Below, piece by piece: positions 35,933 through 43,760 of a stretch of DNA of 64,000 bases. The position numbers and the translations under genes are program-made. The notes beneath the pieces are model-generated. The model searched no databases and was not told the DNA's origin. It was given only the letters and a program-made list of their open reading frames with translations. Location: NCBI RefSeq assembly GCF_900113525.1, contig NZ_FOPP01000005.1, positions 294,159 through 358,158 of the forward strand. Direction: 5' to 3'. Origin of the DNA: Pedobacter insulae. Its GTDB lineage: Bacteria; Bacteroidota; Bacteroidia; Sphingobacteriales; Sphingobacteriaceae. How positions within the stretch are numbered: the stretch's first letter is position 1; every line of letters begins with the position of its first letter.

Positions 35933-37030
35933 CTAAATATTTTTTGTAGGAGTATCGTTCGTGTTCTTCTTTTCTGATATATCTATACGGGTTTTAACTA
36001 AACTTTCAGGATAATTTCTTTGTACAAAAGCGAGCATTGCTTCTCGAATGTCGCAACGAAGATCAAAGGCTTTACCAGAGTTTTTAGCACTCATTAAGAA
36101 ACGCACTTCAATAACGTTATCCTTGCAGTCTGTAACCTGAACAGCACTTGCACGTTTGTCCCAGAGCGGATGAGCCTTTATCAATCTCGTAAACTCATCC
36201 CTTAATGGAGAAATTGGCGTAGCGTAATCCAAATACAAGAATACAGTCCCCAGCAACTCGGCCGACACCCGGGTCCAATTCTGAAAAGGTTTTTCGATGA
36301 AGTAGGTAATCGGTAAGATCAGGCGTCGTTGATCCCAAATGTTTACAGCAACGTAAGTCAAAGTAATTTCTTCTACTTTACCCCATTCTCCTTCTACCAC
36401 TAACACATCATCTATGCGAATAGGTTGAGTGAACGCAATCTGAAAGCCTGCTAACAGATTACCAAGAGATTTTTGTGCGGCAAACCCGATAATGATGCCT
36501 CCTATTCCGACACCCGTAAGTAGACCCGCGCCTATTTTACGCATGCTTTCAAAGCTTAATAATATAAATGCGGCAGTAACAAGAACAATGATAACAGCAA
36601 AAAATTTCCTAATAAACTGTAGTTGTGTTCTTATTTTTCTTTCTCTTAAATTGTCTTCTTTATTTAAGTCATATGCATGGTAGGCAAAATCTTGTAGTAC
36701 TTTAGTAAATCTTAATAAAAGTATAGCAAAATTGATGGTTAGCAGAACTGCTAGAACCCGGCTTATTTTAAATGCAAGTTCGTCAGAAATATACATGAAA
36801 TTCAGGGAGAGATTGAGCAAGAATAGGGGGAGAAAGAACCCCATTGGAGCACTTAAATGCTTAAGTATTGACTGAATTTGAAAGTTTGCCCATAACCTTG
36901 CTACAAACTTGAAAGACGCACGAAGTACATATTTCAGAACAATGCCAAAGATTATCGCAGCAATTGCTATAATTAAATTATGAAAATTGTTTGATGGTTG
37001 AAAACTAAATAAATTTTCACTGACGTCCAT
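35933..37030 (-). CDS. MscS-family mechanosensitive channel
   Basis: A 365-residue inner membrane protein with about four to five membrane helices (near 18-35, 60-80, 92-110, 135-155 and 165-190). The pore-lining helix is seen as GAGLLTGVGIGGIIIGFAAQKSLGNLLAG, shown here as family evidence only by its Gly/Ala pattern. A beta domain follows (IDDVLVVEGEWGKVEEI) and an alpha-beta C-terminal domain. It should release solutes when membrane tension rises. It precedes a YtxH gene's target region and is followed by the methyltransferase. Confidence 0.93.
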   Translation of the reverse strand: MDVSENLFSFQPSNNFHNLIIAIAAIIFGIVLKYVLRASFKFVARLWANFQIQSILKHLSAPMGFFLPLFLLNLSLNFMYISDELAFKISRVLAVLLTINFAILLLRFTKVLQDFAYHAYDLNKEDNLRERKIRTQLQFIRKFFAVIIVLVTAAFILLSFESMRKIGAGLLTGVGIGGIIIGFAAQKSLGNLLAGFQIAFTQPIRIDDVLVVEGEWGKVEEITLTYVAVNIWDQRRLILPITYFIEKPFQNWTRVSAELLGTVFLYLDYATPISPLRDEFTRLIKAHPLWDKRASAVQVTDCKDNVIEVRFLMSAKNSGKAFDLRCDIREAMLAFVQRNYPESLVKTRIDISEKKNTNDTPTKNI

Positions 37031-37053
37031 ATAGTCTAAAAGGTTACTTTAAC

Positions 37054-37260
37054 TTAAGTCGCCGAGCTGGTTTTTGCTAAGGCATCTTTCAGCAACCCGC
37101 TAACTTTTCCTAAACTGCCTTTTGATTGTGATAACACATCGCAGAGCCAATCGCTCATTTTTTCTTTCATATCATTTTTATCTGATAAAACTAAAGCAAT
37201 TCCAGCACCTAGTGCTGCTCCCGCTAGTAAACCTGTTAGTATTTTCGTTTGCTTTGTCAT
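37054..37260 (-). CDS. YtxH-type small membrane protein
   Basis: A 68-residue protein from the ATG at 37260. One N-terminal membrane helix with the Gly/Ala pattern LTGLLAGAALGAGIALVL (about 7-24) is followed by a charged amphipathic helix; this is the YtxH pattern, a stress-associated family of unclear role. It ends 23 bases before the MscS start, and the two may be co-transcribed. A TTG two codons upstream is a less likely start. Confidence 0.82.
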   Translation of the reverse strand: MTKQTKILTGLLAGAALGAGIALVLSDKNDMKEKMSDWLCDVLSQSKGSLGKVSGLLKDALAKTSSAT

Positions 37261-37317
37261 AATCAATGTTTTTAATAATTTAGTAACAAATAGGCTTTTA
37301 AATTGTTTATTTTTTTT

Positions 37318-37692
37318 ATGCTACACAAACTCTCTTACCTTAATTTATTCTTAGCCATAGTTTACGGCTTAATTTATTTAAAGAGTGGCACGTTTAATTC
37401 TGTTTCAGGAATTCTGATGATTATCATTTTTAATTGGCTCGCTCTTAGAAGCTATCAACTTGATAATTATAAATGGAAGCTTTGGCACTATTCAATCGGA
37501 CTTTGGATTTTGTATTACCTATCTACTTTATTTTATGGATTTATAAACATTTTAGGTGCGGTATTCGAATTTGATTTTATGAGCAATGACACTGCTTCGT
37601 ATTTAACGATAAGTTTTACTTTTTGTCTCCTAGTCATTACACAGCTGTTTATGTATATGTATAAGAATTATAAACAATTGAAATATAATTAA
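37318..37692 (+). CDS. four-helix membrane protein of unknown function
   Basis: A 124-residue protein from the ATG at 37318, with four hydrophobic helices (about 5-22, 26-43, 56-80 and 90-113) and a short basic tail (YKNYKQLKYN). I do not recognise a family. It lies 27 bases upstream of the DUF1579 lipoprotein and may share its transcript. A TTG at 37303 would add five residues. Confidence 0.72.
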   Translation: MLHKLSYLNLFLAIVYGLIYLKSGTFNSVSGILMIIIFNWLALRSYQLDNYKWKLWHYSIGLWILYYLSTLFYGFINILGAVFEFDFMSNDTASYLTISFTFCLLVITQLFMYMYKNYKQLKYN

Positions 37693-37719
37693 TTAACTTT
37701 ATTTCCTAATTTTAAAAAC

Positions 37720-38343
37720 ATGAAAATTATAAATTTAGCTTTCGGCGCGGTTTGGCTACTTGCAGTAGCCTGTAACAGCGAAAAAAAAGGTAACACCACT
37801 GATAGCAATACTTCGGATTCAGATACGACTAGCATGCCGGTTGACACCGCTGCCATGAACAAGGCTTGGGTAAATTATATGACACCAGGAGAAGTGCATA
37901 AAATGTTGGCAAAATCTGATGGTAAATGGGAAGCAGAAATATCATTCTATTATTCCCCCGATTCTCCAAGTGTGAATAAAGCAACCTGTGAGAATAAGAT
38001 GATTTTGGGGGGAAGATACCAACAAGGAACTTATAAGGGTATGATAGACGGAATGCAATTTGAAGGTGTAAGCACTTTAGCTTATGATAATGCGAGAAAA
38101 ATTTATTTGAGCACTTGGATTGATAACATGGGAACCGGTATCATGCAATTAGAAGGAACTTATGACGAGGCATCGAAAACAATGAATTTAAAAGGCAGTG
38201 CTACTGATGTTGTTACAGGGAAGGATATTGCTGTTCGTGAAACTTTTAAAATGGTAGATGATAATACTCAAGTGATGGAAATGTTTGAAACTAAAGAAGG
38301 AAAAGAAATGAAAACTATGTCGATTTTGTTAAAAAGAAAGTAG
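37720..38343 (+). CDS. DUF1579 lipoprotein
   Basis: A 207-residue protein with a lipobox (LAVAC, Cys near residue 18), an Asp/Ser/Thr-rich linker, and a DUF1579 domain (about 55-205) recognisable from DGKWEAEISFYYSPD, CENKMILGGRYQQGTYKG and STWIDNMGTGIMQLEGTYD. The fold is lipocalin-like and its ligand is unknown. It should be anchored in an envelope membrane. The next gene downstream starts a new transcript (rplM). Confidence 0.88.
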   Translation: MKIINLAFGAVWLLAVACNSEKKGNTTDSNTSDSDTTSMPVDTAAMNKAWVNYMTPGEVHKMLAKSDGKWEAEISFYYSPDSPSVNKATCENKMILGGRYQQGTYKGMIDGMQFEGVSTLAYDNARKIYLSTWIDNMGTGIMQLEGTYDEASKTMNLKGSATDVVTGKDIAVRETFKMVDDNTQVMEMFETKEGKEMKTMSILLKRK

Positions 38344-38390
38344 TAAAATAAACCGATAGTCTCCCGCTAACAACTTTTTTCTCTCAAGCC

Positions 38391-38421
38391 TTTGCTTATT
38401 AAACTATTCTGTCTATCTTTG
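38391..38421 (+). promoter_or_regulatory. consensus Bacteroidota promoter of the ribosomal operon
   Basis: TTTG at 38391-38394, exactly 19 bases, then TATCTTTG at 38414-38421. This is a full match to the -33/-7 consensus. It lies 55 bases upstream of the rplM start, leaving a leader of about 50 bases. Confidence 0.85.
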
Positions 38422-38476
38422 CAGTCCCTAAAAAAGAGGGATATTAAATATTTTTTAACAAATTAAATAAAAGCAA

Positions 38477-38920
38477 GTGAATACGTTAAGTTACAAAACT
38501 GTCTCTGCCAATGCAAAAACTGTTAATAAACAGTGGGTTGTTGTTGACGCACAAGGAGAGATTTTGGGGCGCTTGTCTTCTAAGATCGCAATGATCATTA
38601 GAGGAAAACACAAGCCAGAGTTTACCCCAAACGTAGACTGCGGTGATAACGTTATCGTTATTAATGCAGACAAGGTAAAATTGACCGGGAATAAATTTAC
38701 TGAGAAAGAATACATTTCTTACACAGGATATCCAGGTGGTCAAAGATTCATTTCTCCAAAAGAGTTAATGGCAAAACACCCTACTCGTGTTATTGAGAAG
38801 GCTGTTCGTGGAATGCTACCTAAAAGTCGTTTGGGCAAAAAATTGTACACCAATCTTTTTGTTTACGCAGGTTCGGAGCACCCGCATGCAGCACAATCAC
38901 CAAAAACCATTACACTTTAA
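38477..38920 (+). CDS. rplM: 50S ribosomal protein L13
   Basis: A 147-residue L13, an early-assembly protein of the large subunit. The family core is seen as WVVVDAQGEILGRLSSKIAMIIRGKHKPEF and the signature region as KSRLGKKLYTNLFVYAGSEHPH, both cited as landmarks. The start is a GTG at 38477, which yields the expected NTLSYKT beginning; no ATG lies at a suitable place. It is the first gene of the rplM-rpsI-rpsB-tsf cluster. Confidence 0.98.
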   Translation: MNTLSYKTVSANAKTVNKQWVVVDAQGEILGRLSSKIAMIIRGKHKPEFTPNVDCGDNVIVINADKVKLTGNKFTEKEYISYTGYPGGQRFISPKELMAKHPTRVIEKAVRGMLPKSRLGKKLYTNLFVYAGSEHPHAAQSPKTITL

Positions 38921-38936
38921 TTAAAAGAGAAAAGAA

Positions 38937-39323
38937 ATGTCAGTTACAAACACTTCAGGAAGAAGAAAAACTGCAGTTGCCCGTATCTATTTAAAAGAAG
39001 GCAACGGCACAATTACCGTTAACGGTAAAGACCACAAAGTATATTTCCCTACCTTACCGCTACAATACATTGTTAACCAATCATTCGAAGTTTCGGAGTT
39101 AATTGGTAAATATGATGTTACTGTAAATGTAAATGGCGGAGGAGTAAAAGGACAAGCAGAAGCAGTTCGTTTAGCTATCGCTAAAGCTATTGTTGAATTA
39201 GATGCTGAGAAAAAACCAGCATTACGCGCTAAAGGGTTAATGACCCGTGATATGCGTATGGTTGAACGTAAGAAACCAGGACGTAAAAAAGCACGTAAGA
39301 AATTCCAATTCAGTAAACGTTAA
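38937..39323 (+). CDS. rpsI: 30S ribosomal protein S9
   Basis: A 128-residue S9 with the usual start SGRRKTAVARIYLKEG and the basic C-terminal tail ending KKFQFSKR, which reaches the P-site tRNA in the ribosome. The family signature GGGVKGQAEAVRLAIAKAI is intact. It lies 16 bases after rplM, the normal L13-S9 pairing. Confidence 0.98.
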   Translation: MSVTNTSGRRKTAVARIYLKEGNGTITVNGKDHKVYFPTLPLQYIVNQSFEVSELIGKYDVTVNVNGGGVKGQAEAVRLAIAKAIVELDAEKKPALRAKGLMTRDMRMVERKKPGRKKARKKFQFSKR

Positions 39324-39343
39324 TCTTAAAGGAGACAAACACA

Positions 39344-40192
39344 ATGGCAAGAACTACATATCAAGACTTATTGGATGCAGGTGTACACTTTGGTCACCTT
39401 ACCCGCAAATGGAATCCGAAAATGGCACCATATATTTTTATGGAACGCAATGGAATTCACATTATAGATTTAAATAAAACTTTAACTAAAACTGAAGAAG
39501 CTGCAGCAGCGATTAAACAAATCGTGAAGTCAGGTCGTAAGATCTTATTTGTAGCAACTAAGAAACAAGCTAAAGAAATCGTTGCTGAACAAGCAAAAAA
39601 AGTAAATATGCCTTTCGTAACTGAACGTTGGTTAGGTGGCATGTTAACCAACTTTGCAACGGTTCGCAAGTCAATTAAAAAGATGGTTACCATCGATAAA
39701 ATGACTAAAGATGGTACATACTCTATTCTTTCTAAGAAAGAACGCTTAATGATCCAACGTGAGCGTATTAAATTAGAAAGTTTATTAGGGGGTATTGCAG
39801 ATTTAAACCGTTTACCGGCTGCAATTTTCTTAATTGACGTTAAAAAGGAGCATATTGCTGTAGCAGAAGCGATGAAATTAAACATCCCTACTTTTGCAAT
39901 GGTTGATACTAACTCTGATCCATCAAGCATCGATTTCCCGATCCCTGCAAATGATGATGCTACTAAATCAATCTTATTGATTACTGACGTAATTATCAAA
40001 GCAATTGAAGAAGGTTTAGATGAGCGTAAACGTGAAAAAGATGAAGAAGCTGAGAAAGAAGCTGTAGCAGTGAAAGTTGCTGCTGATGCTCCTGAAGCAG
40101 CTGCTACACCTAGAGAAGCGGGTGCTAAAAGACCAACTAAAAAAGAAACTGCTGAAGCAGAGGCTTCATCAGAAGAGTCTACAGAAGGATAA
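39344..40192 (+). CDS. rpsB: 30S ribosomal protein S2 with acidic C-terminal extension
   Basis: A 282-residue S2, longer than the E. coli protein (about 240). The conserved core includes LLDAGVHFGHLTRKWNPKM and the region FVTERWLGGMLTNF; the C-terminal roughly 45 residues are Ala/Glu/Lys-rich and probably disordered (EEAEKEAVAVKVAADAPE). Such tails occur in other Bacteroidota. It sits 20 bases after rpsI and 26 before tsf. Confidence 0.98.
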   Translation: MARTTYQDLLDAGVHFGHLTRKWNPKMAPYIFMERNGIHIIDLNKTLTKTEEAAAAIKQIVKSGRKILFVATKKQAKEIVAEQAKKVNMPFVTERWLGGMLTNFATVRKSIKKMVTIDKMTKDGTYSILSKKERLMIQRERIKLESLLGGIADLNRLPAAIFLIDVKKEHIAVAEAMKLNIPTFAMVDTNSDPSSIDFPIPANDDATKSILLITDVIIKAIEEGLDERKREKDEEAEKEAVAVKVAADAPEAAATPREAGAKRPTKKETAEAEASSEESTEG

Positions 40193-40218
40193 TAATATAT
40201 CATATAAATAAAGAAAAA

Positions 40219-41064
40219 ATGTCTACAGTACAAATTACTGCCGCAGATGTAAACAAGTTACGCCAACAAACCGGAGCCGGGATGATGGATTGCAAAAAAG
40301 CTTTGGTAGAAGCCAATGGCGATTTCGAAGCTGCGGTTGATTTATTGCGCAAAAAAGGCCAAAAAGTATCTGCCGCTCGTTCTGGTAATGCTACCTCTGA
40401 AGGTCTTGTATCAATCAGTGTTTCAGCAGATGGTACTAATGGTAAATTAGTTGCTCTAGCTTGTGAAACTGAGCCAGTTTCTAAAGTTGAGGATTTCCGT
40501 AATTTAGCTCAGGCTGTTTTAGCTGCAGCAGTTGCCAACAACCCTTCTTCTATGGAAGAATTATCATCAATTACTTTGGAAGATGGACGTACAGTTGCTG
40601 AAACCATAACTGAATTAACCGGAAAAATCGGGGAAAAAATCGTTATTCAAGAGTACGCAAATGTAACTGGTGAAAAAATCGTTTCTTATATCCATTCTAA
40701 TGGTAAAATGGGTGTTTTAGTAGTATTTGAAGGCGCTAATGGTATAGATATTACTGAAGCAGGTAAAGACGTTGCTATGCAAATTGCAGCAATGAATCCT
40801 GTTGCAGTTGATAAAGATGGTGTCGATCCAGCTACTATCGAGCGTGAAATTGAAATTGCTAAAGACGTAATTCGTGCAGAAGGTAAACCAGAAGAGATGG
40901 TTGAGAAAATTGCTGCAGGTAAATTGAATAAATTCTATAAAGATAGTACCTTGTTAAACCAGGAGTTTGTTAAAGATTCATCAAAAGATGTGCGTAAATT
41001 CTTAAACGAAACAGCTAAAGGATTAACAGTTACAGCGTTCAAACGTGTACAATTAGGAGCGTAA
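40219..41064 (+). CDS. tsf: translation elongation factor Ts
   Basis: A 281-residue guanine-nucleotide exchange factor for EF-Tu. The N-terminal UBA-like domain has the signature LRQQTGAGMMDCKKAL, followed by the core with AATVANN-like repeats (AAVANNPSSMEEL) and the coiled-coil/dimer region. It follows rpsB by 26 bases, the standard arrangement, and is followed by a strong terminator that ends the cluster. Confidence 0.98.
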   Translation: MSTVQITAADVNKLRQQTGAGMMDCKKALVEANGDFEAAVDLLRKKGQKVSAARSGNATSEGLVSISVSADGTNGKLVALACETEPVSKVEDFRNLAQAVLAAAVANNPSSMEELSSITLEDGRTVAETITELTGKIGEKIVIQEYANVTGEKIVSYIHSNGKMGVLVVFEGANGIDITEAGKDVAMQIAAMNPVAVDKDGVDPATIEREIEIAKDVIRAEGKPEEMVEKIAAGKLNKFYKDSTLLNQEFVKDSSKDVRKFLNETAKGLTVTAFKRVQLGA

Positions 41065-41082
41065 TTAGCCTCTAATTATGAT

Positions 41083-41117
41083 AAAAAGTCGGTTCAAATT
41101 TGAACCGACTTTTTTTA
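41083..41117 (+). terminator. terminator after tsf
   Basis: AAAAAGTCGGTTCAAA and its reverse complement TTTGAACCGACTTTTT meet without a loop base, giving a 32-base palindrome followed by more T residues. It is symmetric enough to work on either strand. Confidence 0.92.
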
Positions 41118-41181
41118 TGTTAAAAGTTCCGCGATCAAAATATTACCTTCGTAAAGAGTATTAGAAATTTAACCGCTTAAT

Positions 41182-42279
41182 ATGATCCACACGTTTGATA
41201 ATTGTAACTATTTTAATGGAGATGTCATAAAACCATTGCAAGCGTTGGAAATTGTAGACGGTCAACTTAAATCAGTTACTGAACAATCAGATTTTTCAAA
41301 AAGCGAGAACCTATTAGTTCCAGGCTTCATCGACCTCCAAATTTATGGAGCTGCAGGTAAATTATTTTCTTCCGAACCTACTGTTGAATCATTAACAATT
41401 ATAGAAGATGATCTTCTAAAAAAGGGTACAACTAGTTTTTTGGCTTGTATTGCCACTAATACCCCATCGGTTTTTAATGCCTGCATTAAAGCCGCCAAAG
41501 CTCACAGGGAAGTTGCTAAAAATTGTTTTGGACTTCATTTAGAAGGACCTTTCCTGAACCCTAAACGTAAGGGTGCTCATGTAAATGAATTTATCCGAAA
41601 AGCTACACTCGATGAAATTAAGGCATTGCTCGATTTTGGAGACGGCGTCATTAAAATGATGACCATAGCCACGGAGCTACAGGACGAAAAAGTTATTCAA
41701 TATTTATTGGATCATCACATCGTAGTTTCTTTAGGGCATAGCGATGCTACTTTTGAGCAAGCAACACAAGCCTACAATATGGGCGTGCAAACCACAACCC
41801 ATTTATTTAATGCAATGTCGCCCCTGCATCATCGAGACCCCGGTATTCCAACGGCGATATTTAATCATCATAAAGCAATGGCAAGCCTCATTGTGGATGG
41901 TAACCACGTAGATTTTGAAGTTGTAAAGATTAGCCAAAAACTATTAAGAGAAAGAATGTTCTTAATTACAGACGCAGTAACATCCTGCTCCTCTGGACCC
42001 TATCAACACCGTTTGCTTGGGGATAAATTTGTAATGCCCGATGGAACGTTATCAGGGTCATCTTTAACAATGCTGCAAGCAGTTAAAAATTGTATAAATT
42101 ATTGTGATATTGATTTAACGGATGCCTTAAAAATGAGTTCGTTCTACCCAGCCAAATTAATAGGAGAAGATAAAGTAAAAGGAAAAATCCAATCTGGTTA
42201 TCAGGCTGATCTATTAGTTTTGGATAAAGAACTAAGCTTAAAGCAGGTGATATTTAGAGGTGAAAAGATCAACAGCTAA
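41182..42279 (+). CDS. nagA: N-acetylglucosamine-6-phosphate deacetylase
   Basis: A 365-residue amidohydrolase that converts GlcNAc-6-phosphate to glucosamine-6-phosphate in amino-sugar recycling. Metal and catalytic residues are visible in LHLEGPFLNPKRKGAH, SLGHSDATF, TTHLFNAMSP and the catalytic Asp in LITDAV. It is somewhat shorter than many NagA proteins but complete. It sits between tsf and pyrH, behind the tsf terminator. No nagB or transporter is nearby. Confidence 0.94.
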   Translation: MIHTFDNCNYFNGDVIKPLQALEIVDGQLKSVTEQSDFSKSENLLVPGFIDLQIYGAAGKLFSSEPTVESLTIIEDDLLKKGTTSFLACIATNTPSVFNACIKAAKAHREVAKNCFGLHLEGPFLNPKRKGAHVNEFIRKATLDEIKALLDFGDGVIKMMTIATELQDEKVIQYLLDHHIVVSLGHSDATFEQATQAYNMGVQTTTHLFNAMSPLHHRDPGIPTAIFNHHKAMASLIVDGNHVDFEVVKISQKLLRERMFLITDAVTSCSSGPYQHRLLGDKFVMPDGTLSGSSLTMLQAVKNCINYCDIDLTDALKMSSFYPAKLIGEDKVKGKIQSGYQADLLVLDKELSLKQVIFRGEKINS

Positions 42280-42343
42280 ATAATTACATCAATTGTTTAA
42301 AAGCATAGCAGCTAAGTAAAAAATTGTTAATATTTTTGAGGTC

Positions 42344-43051
42344 ATGAAGTATAAACGGATTTTATTAAAATTGAGTGGCGAATCGTTGATGGGCGAGATG
42401 CAGTATGGTATTGATAACGAACGTGTTAAGCAATATGCAGAAGATATTAAAGCAGTTCACGATAAAGGTCTGGAAATAGCCATCGTTATAGGTGGAGGTA
42501 ATATTTTTAGAGGGTTAAGTGCTGAAAAATCTGGAATGGATAGGGCACAGGCTGATTATATGGGCATGCTAGCCACCGTTATTAATAGTATGGCTTTACA
42601 AGACGCCCTGGAAAAAGTAGGTTTGAAAACCCGTTTGTTGTCAGCCATTAAAATGGAGCAAATTTGTGAGCCATTTGTACGTCGAAGAGCCATACGCCAC
42701 TTGGAGAAAGGTAGAGTCGTGATTTTTGGTGCAGGAACGGGAAATCCATATTTTACTACAGATTCTGCAGCAGCATTAAGAGCGATTGAAATTAGTGCAG
42801 ATGCAGTTTTAAAAGGTACCCGAGTTGACGGGATTTACACTGCAGATCCTGAAAAAGATCCTGCGGCAGTAAAATACAGCGAAATTTCTTTTAAAGAAGT
42901 TTATGCTAAAGGCTTAAATGTAATGGATATGACTGCCTTTACACTTTGCGAAGAGAATAAAGTTCCTATCATTGTATTTGATATGAATAAAAACGGCAAT
43001 TTTATGAAAATCGCCAACGGAGAAGAAATCGGCACCCTGGTTCAAGGTTAA
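42344..43051 (+). CDS. pyrH: uridylate kinase
   Basis: A 235-residue hexameric UMP kinase of the amino-acid kinase fold; it makes UDP for nucleotide and RNA synthesis. The P-loop-like start is [15 protein letters not shown], with [10 protein letters not shown] and [13 protein letters not shown] as the nucleotide-binding landmarks. It precedes frr by 42 bases, the classic pyrH-frr pairing. A possible -7 element TATTTTTG ends 5 bases before the ATG, but I see no good -33 partner. Confidence 0.97.
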   Translation: MKYKRILLKLSGESLMGEMQYGIDNERVKQYAEDIKAVHDKGLEIAIVIGGGNIFRGLSAEKSGMDRAQADYMGMLATVINSMALQDALEKVGLKTRLLSAIKMEQICEPFVRRRAIRHLEKGRVVIFGAGTGNPYFTTDSAAALRAIEISADAVLKGTRVDGIYTADPEKDPAAVKYSEISFKEVYAKGLNVMDMTAFTLCEENKVPIIVFDMNKNGNFMKIANGEEIGTLVQG

Positions 43052-43093
43052 AATCTAACCAATTTTTATATTTTTGTATAAATACTACACATT

Positions 43094-43657
43094 ATGAATG
43101 ACCTCATAAAGAAACAATTAGAAGATGCTCAAGCTACAATGGAAAAAGCAATTGCCCACTGTGAAGCTGAATTAACTAAAATAAGAGCTGGAAAGGCATC
43201 TGCAGGCATGCTTGATGGTATCATGGTTGACTATTATGGTAATCCAACTCCGTTAGCACAGGTTGGAAGTATCAATACACCAGATGCCCGGACACTTATC
43301 ATTCAGCCCTGGGAAAAACAATTATTAGTTCCTATAGAACGTGCTATTATGGAAGCTAATATTGGCATTAATCCCCAGAATGATGGTGTAATTATTCGCT
43401 TAGTAGTACCTCCTTTAACAGAAGAGAGACGTAAGGAGTTGGTGAAAAAAGTTAAGGAAGAAGCTGAGCGTGGAAGAATTACCGTAAGAAATATCCGTAA
43501 AGATGCCAATACAAAAATCCAGAAATTGAAAGGCGAGGGCATTTCAGATGATGAGATCAAGACTGGAGAAGGTGAAGTGCAAAAAATAACAGATGCTTAT
43601 ATCATAAAAGTTGATAAACACGCAGAAGTGAAAGAAAAAGACATAATGACAATTTAA
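43094..43657 (+). CDS. frr: ribosome recycling factor
   Basis: A 187-residue RRF that, with EF-G, splits the post-termination ribosome. The three-helix bundle and small beta domain are seen in AELTKIRAGKASAGMLDGI, VDYYGNPTPLAQVGSINTPDART and the long C-terminal helix region ERRKELVKKVKEEAERGRI. Length is normal. It is followed by two hairpins. Confidence 0.98.
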   Translation: MNDLIKKQLEDAQATMEKAIAHCEAELTKIRAGKASAGMLDGIMVDYYGNPTPLAQVGSINTPDARTLIIQPWEKQLLVPIERAIMEANIGINPQNDGVIIRLVVPPLTEERRKELVKKVKEEAERGRITVRNIRKDANTKIQKLKGEGISDDEIKTGEGEVQKITDAYIIKVDKHAEVKEKDIMTI

Positions 43658-43688
43658 ACTTTGACAATCTTTAAAAGATTGTCAAAGT
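43658..43688. terminator. hairpin after frr
   Basis: ACTTTGACAATCTTT and AAAGATTGTCAAAGT form a long, nearly perfect stem starting at the frr stop. There is no clean T-run; it may act together with the second hairpin 12 bases further on. Confidence 0.6.
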
Positions 43689-43699
43689 AATACAATATA

Positions 43700-43740
43700 A
43701 AAGGGAATGTTGCTAAGCTTCATTCCCTTTGTTTATTTTT
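43700..43740 (+). terminator. second terminator after frr
   Basis: AAAGGGAATG and CATTCCCTTT pair around an 11-base loop, followed by GTTTATTTTT. This is a clear intrinsic terminator before the ABC exporter gene. Confidence 0.85.
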
Positions 43741-43760
43741 GAGCCCCAAACAAAAAGAAG

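Noticed and set aside
39457..40233. 258-codon minus-strand frame opposite rpsB
   Set aside because: Complement of rpsB; Ser/Ala-rich translation without domain pattern.
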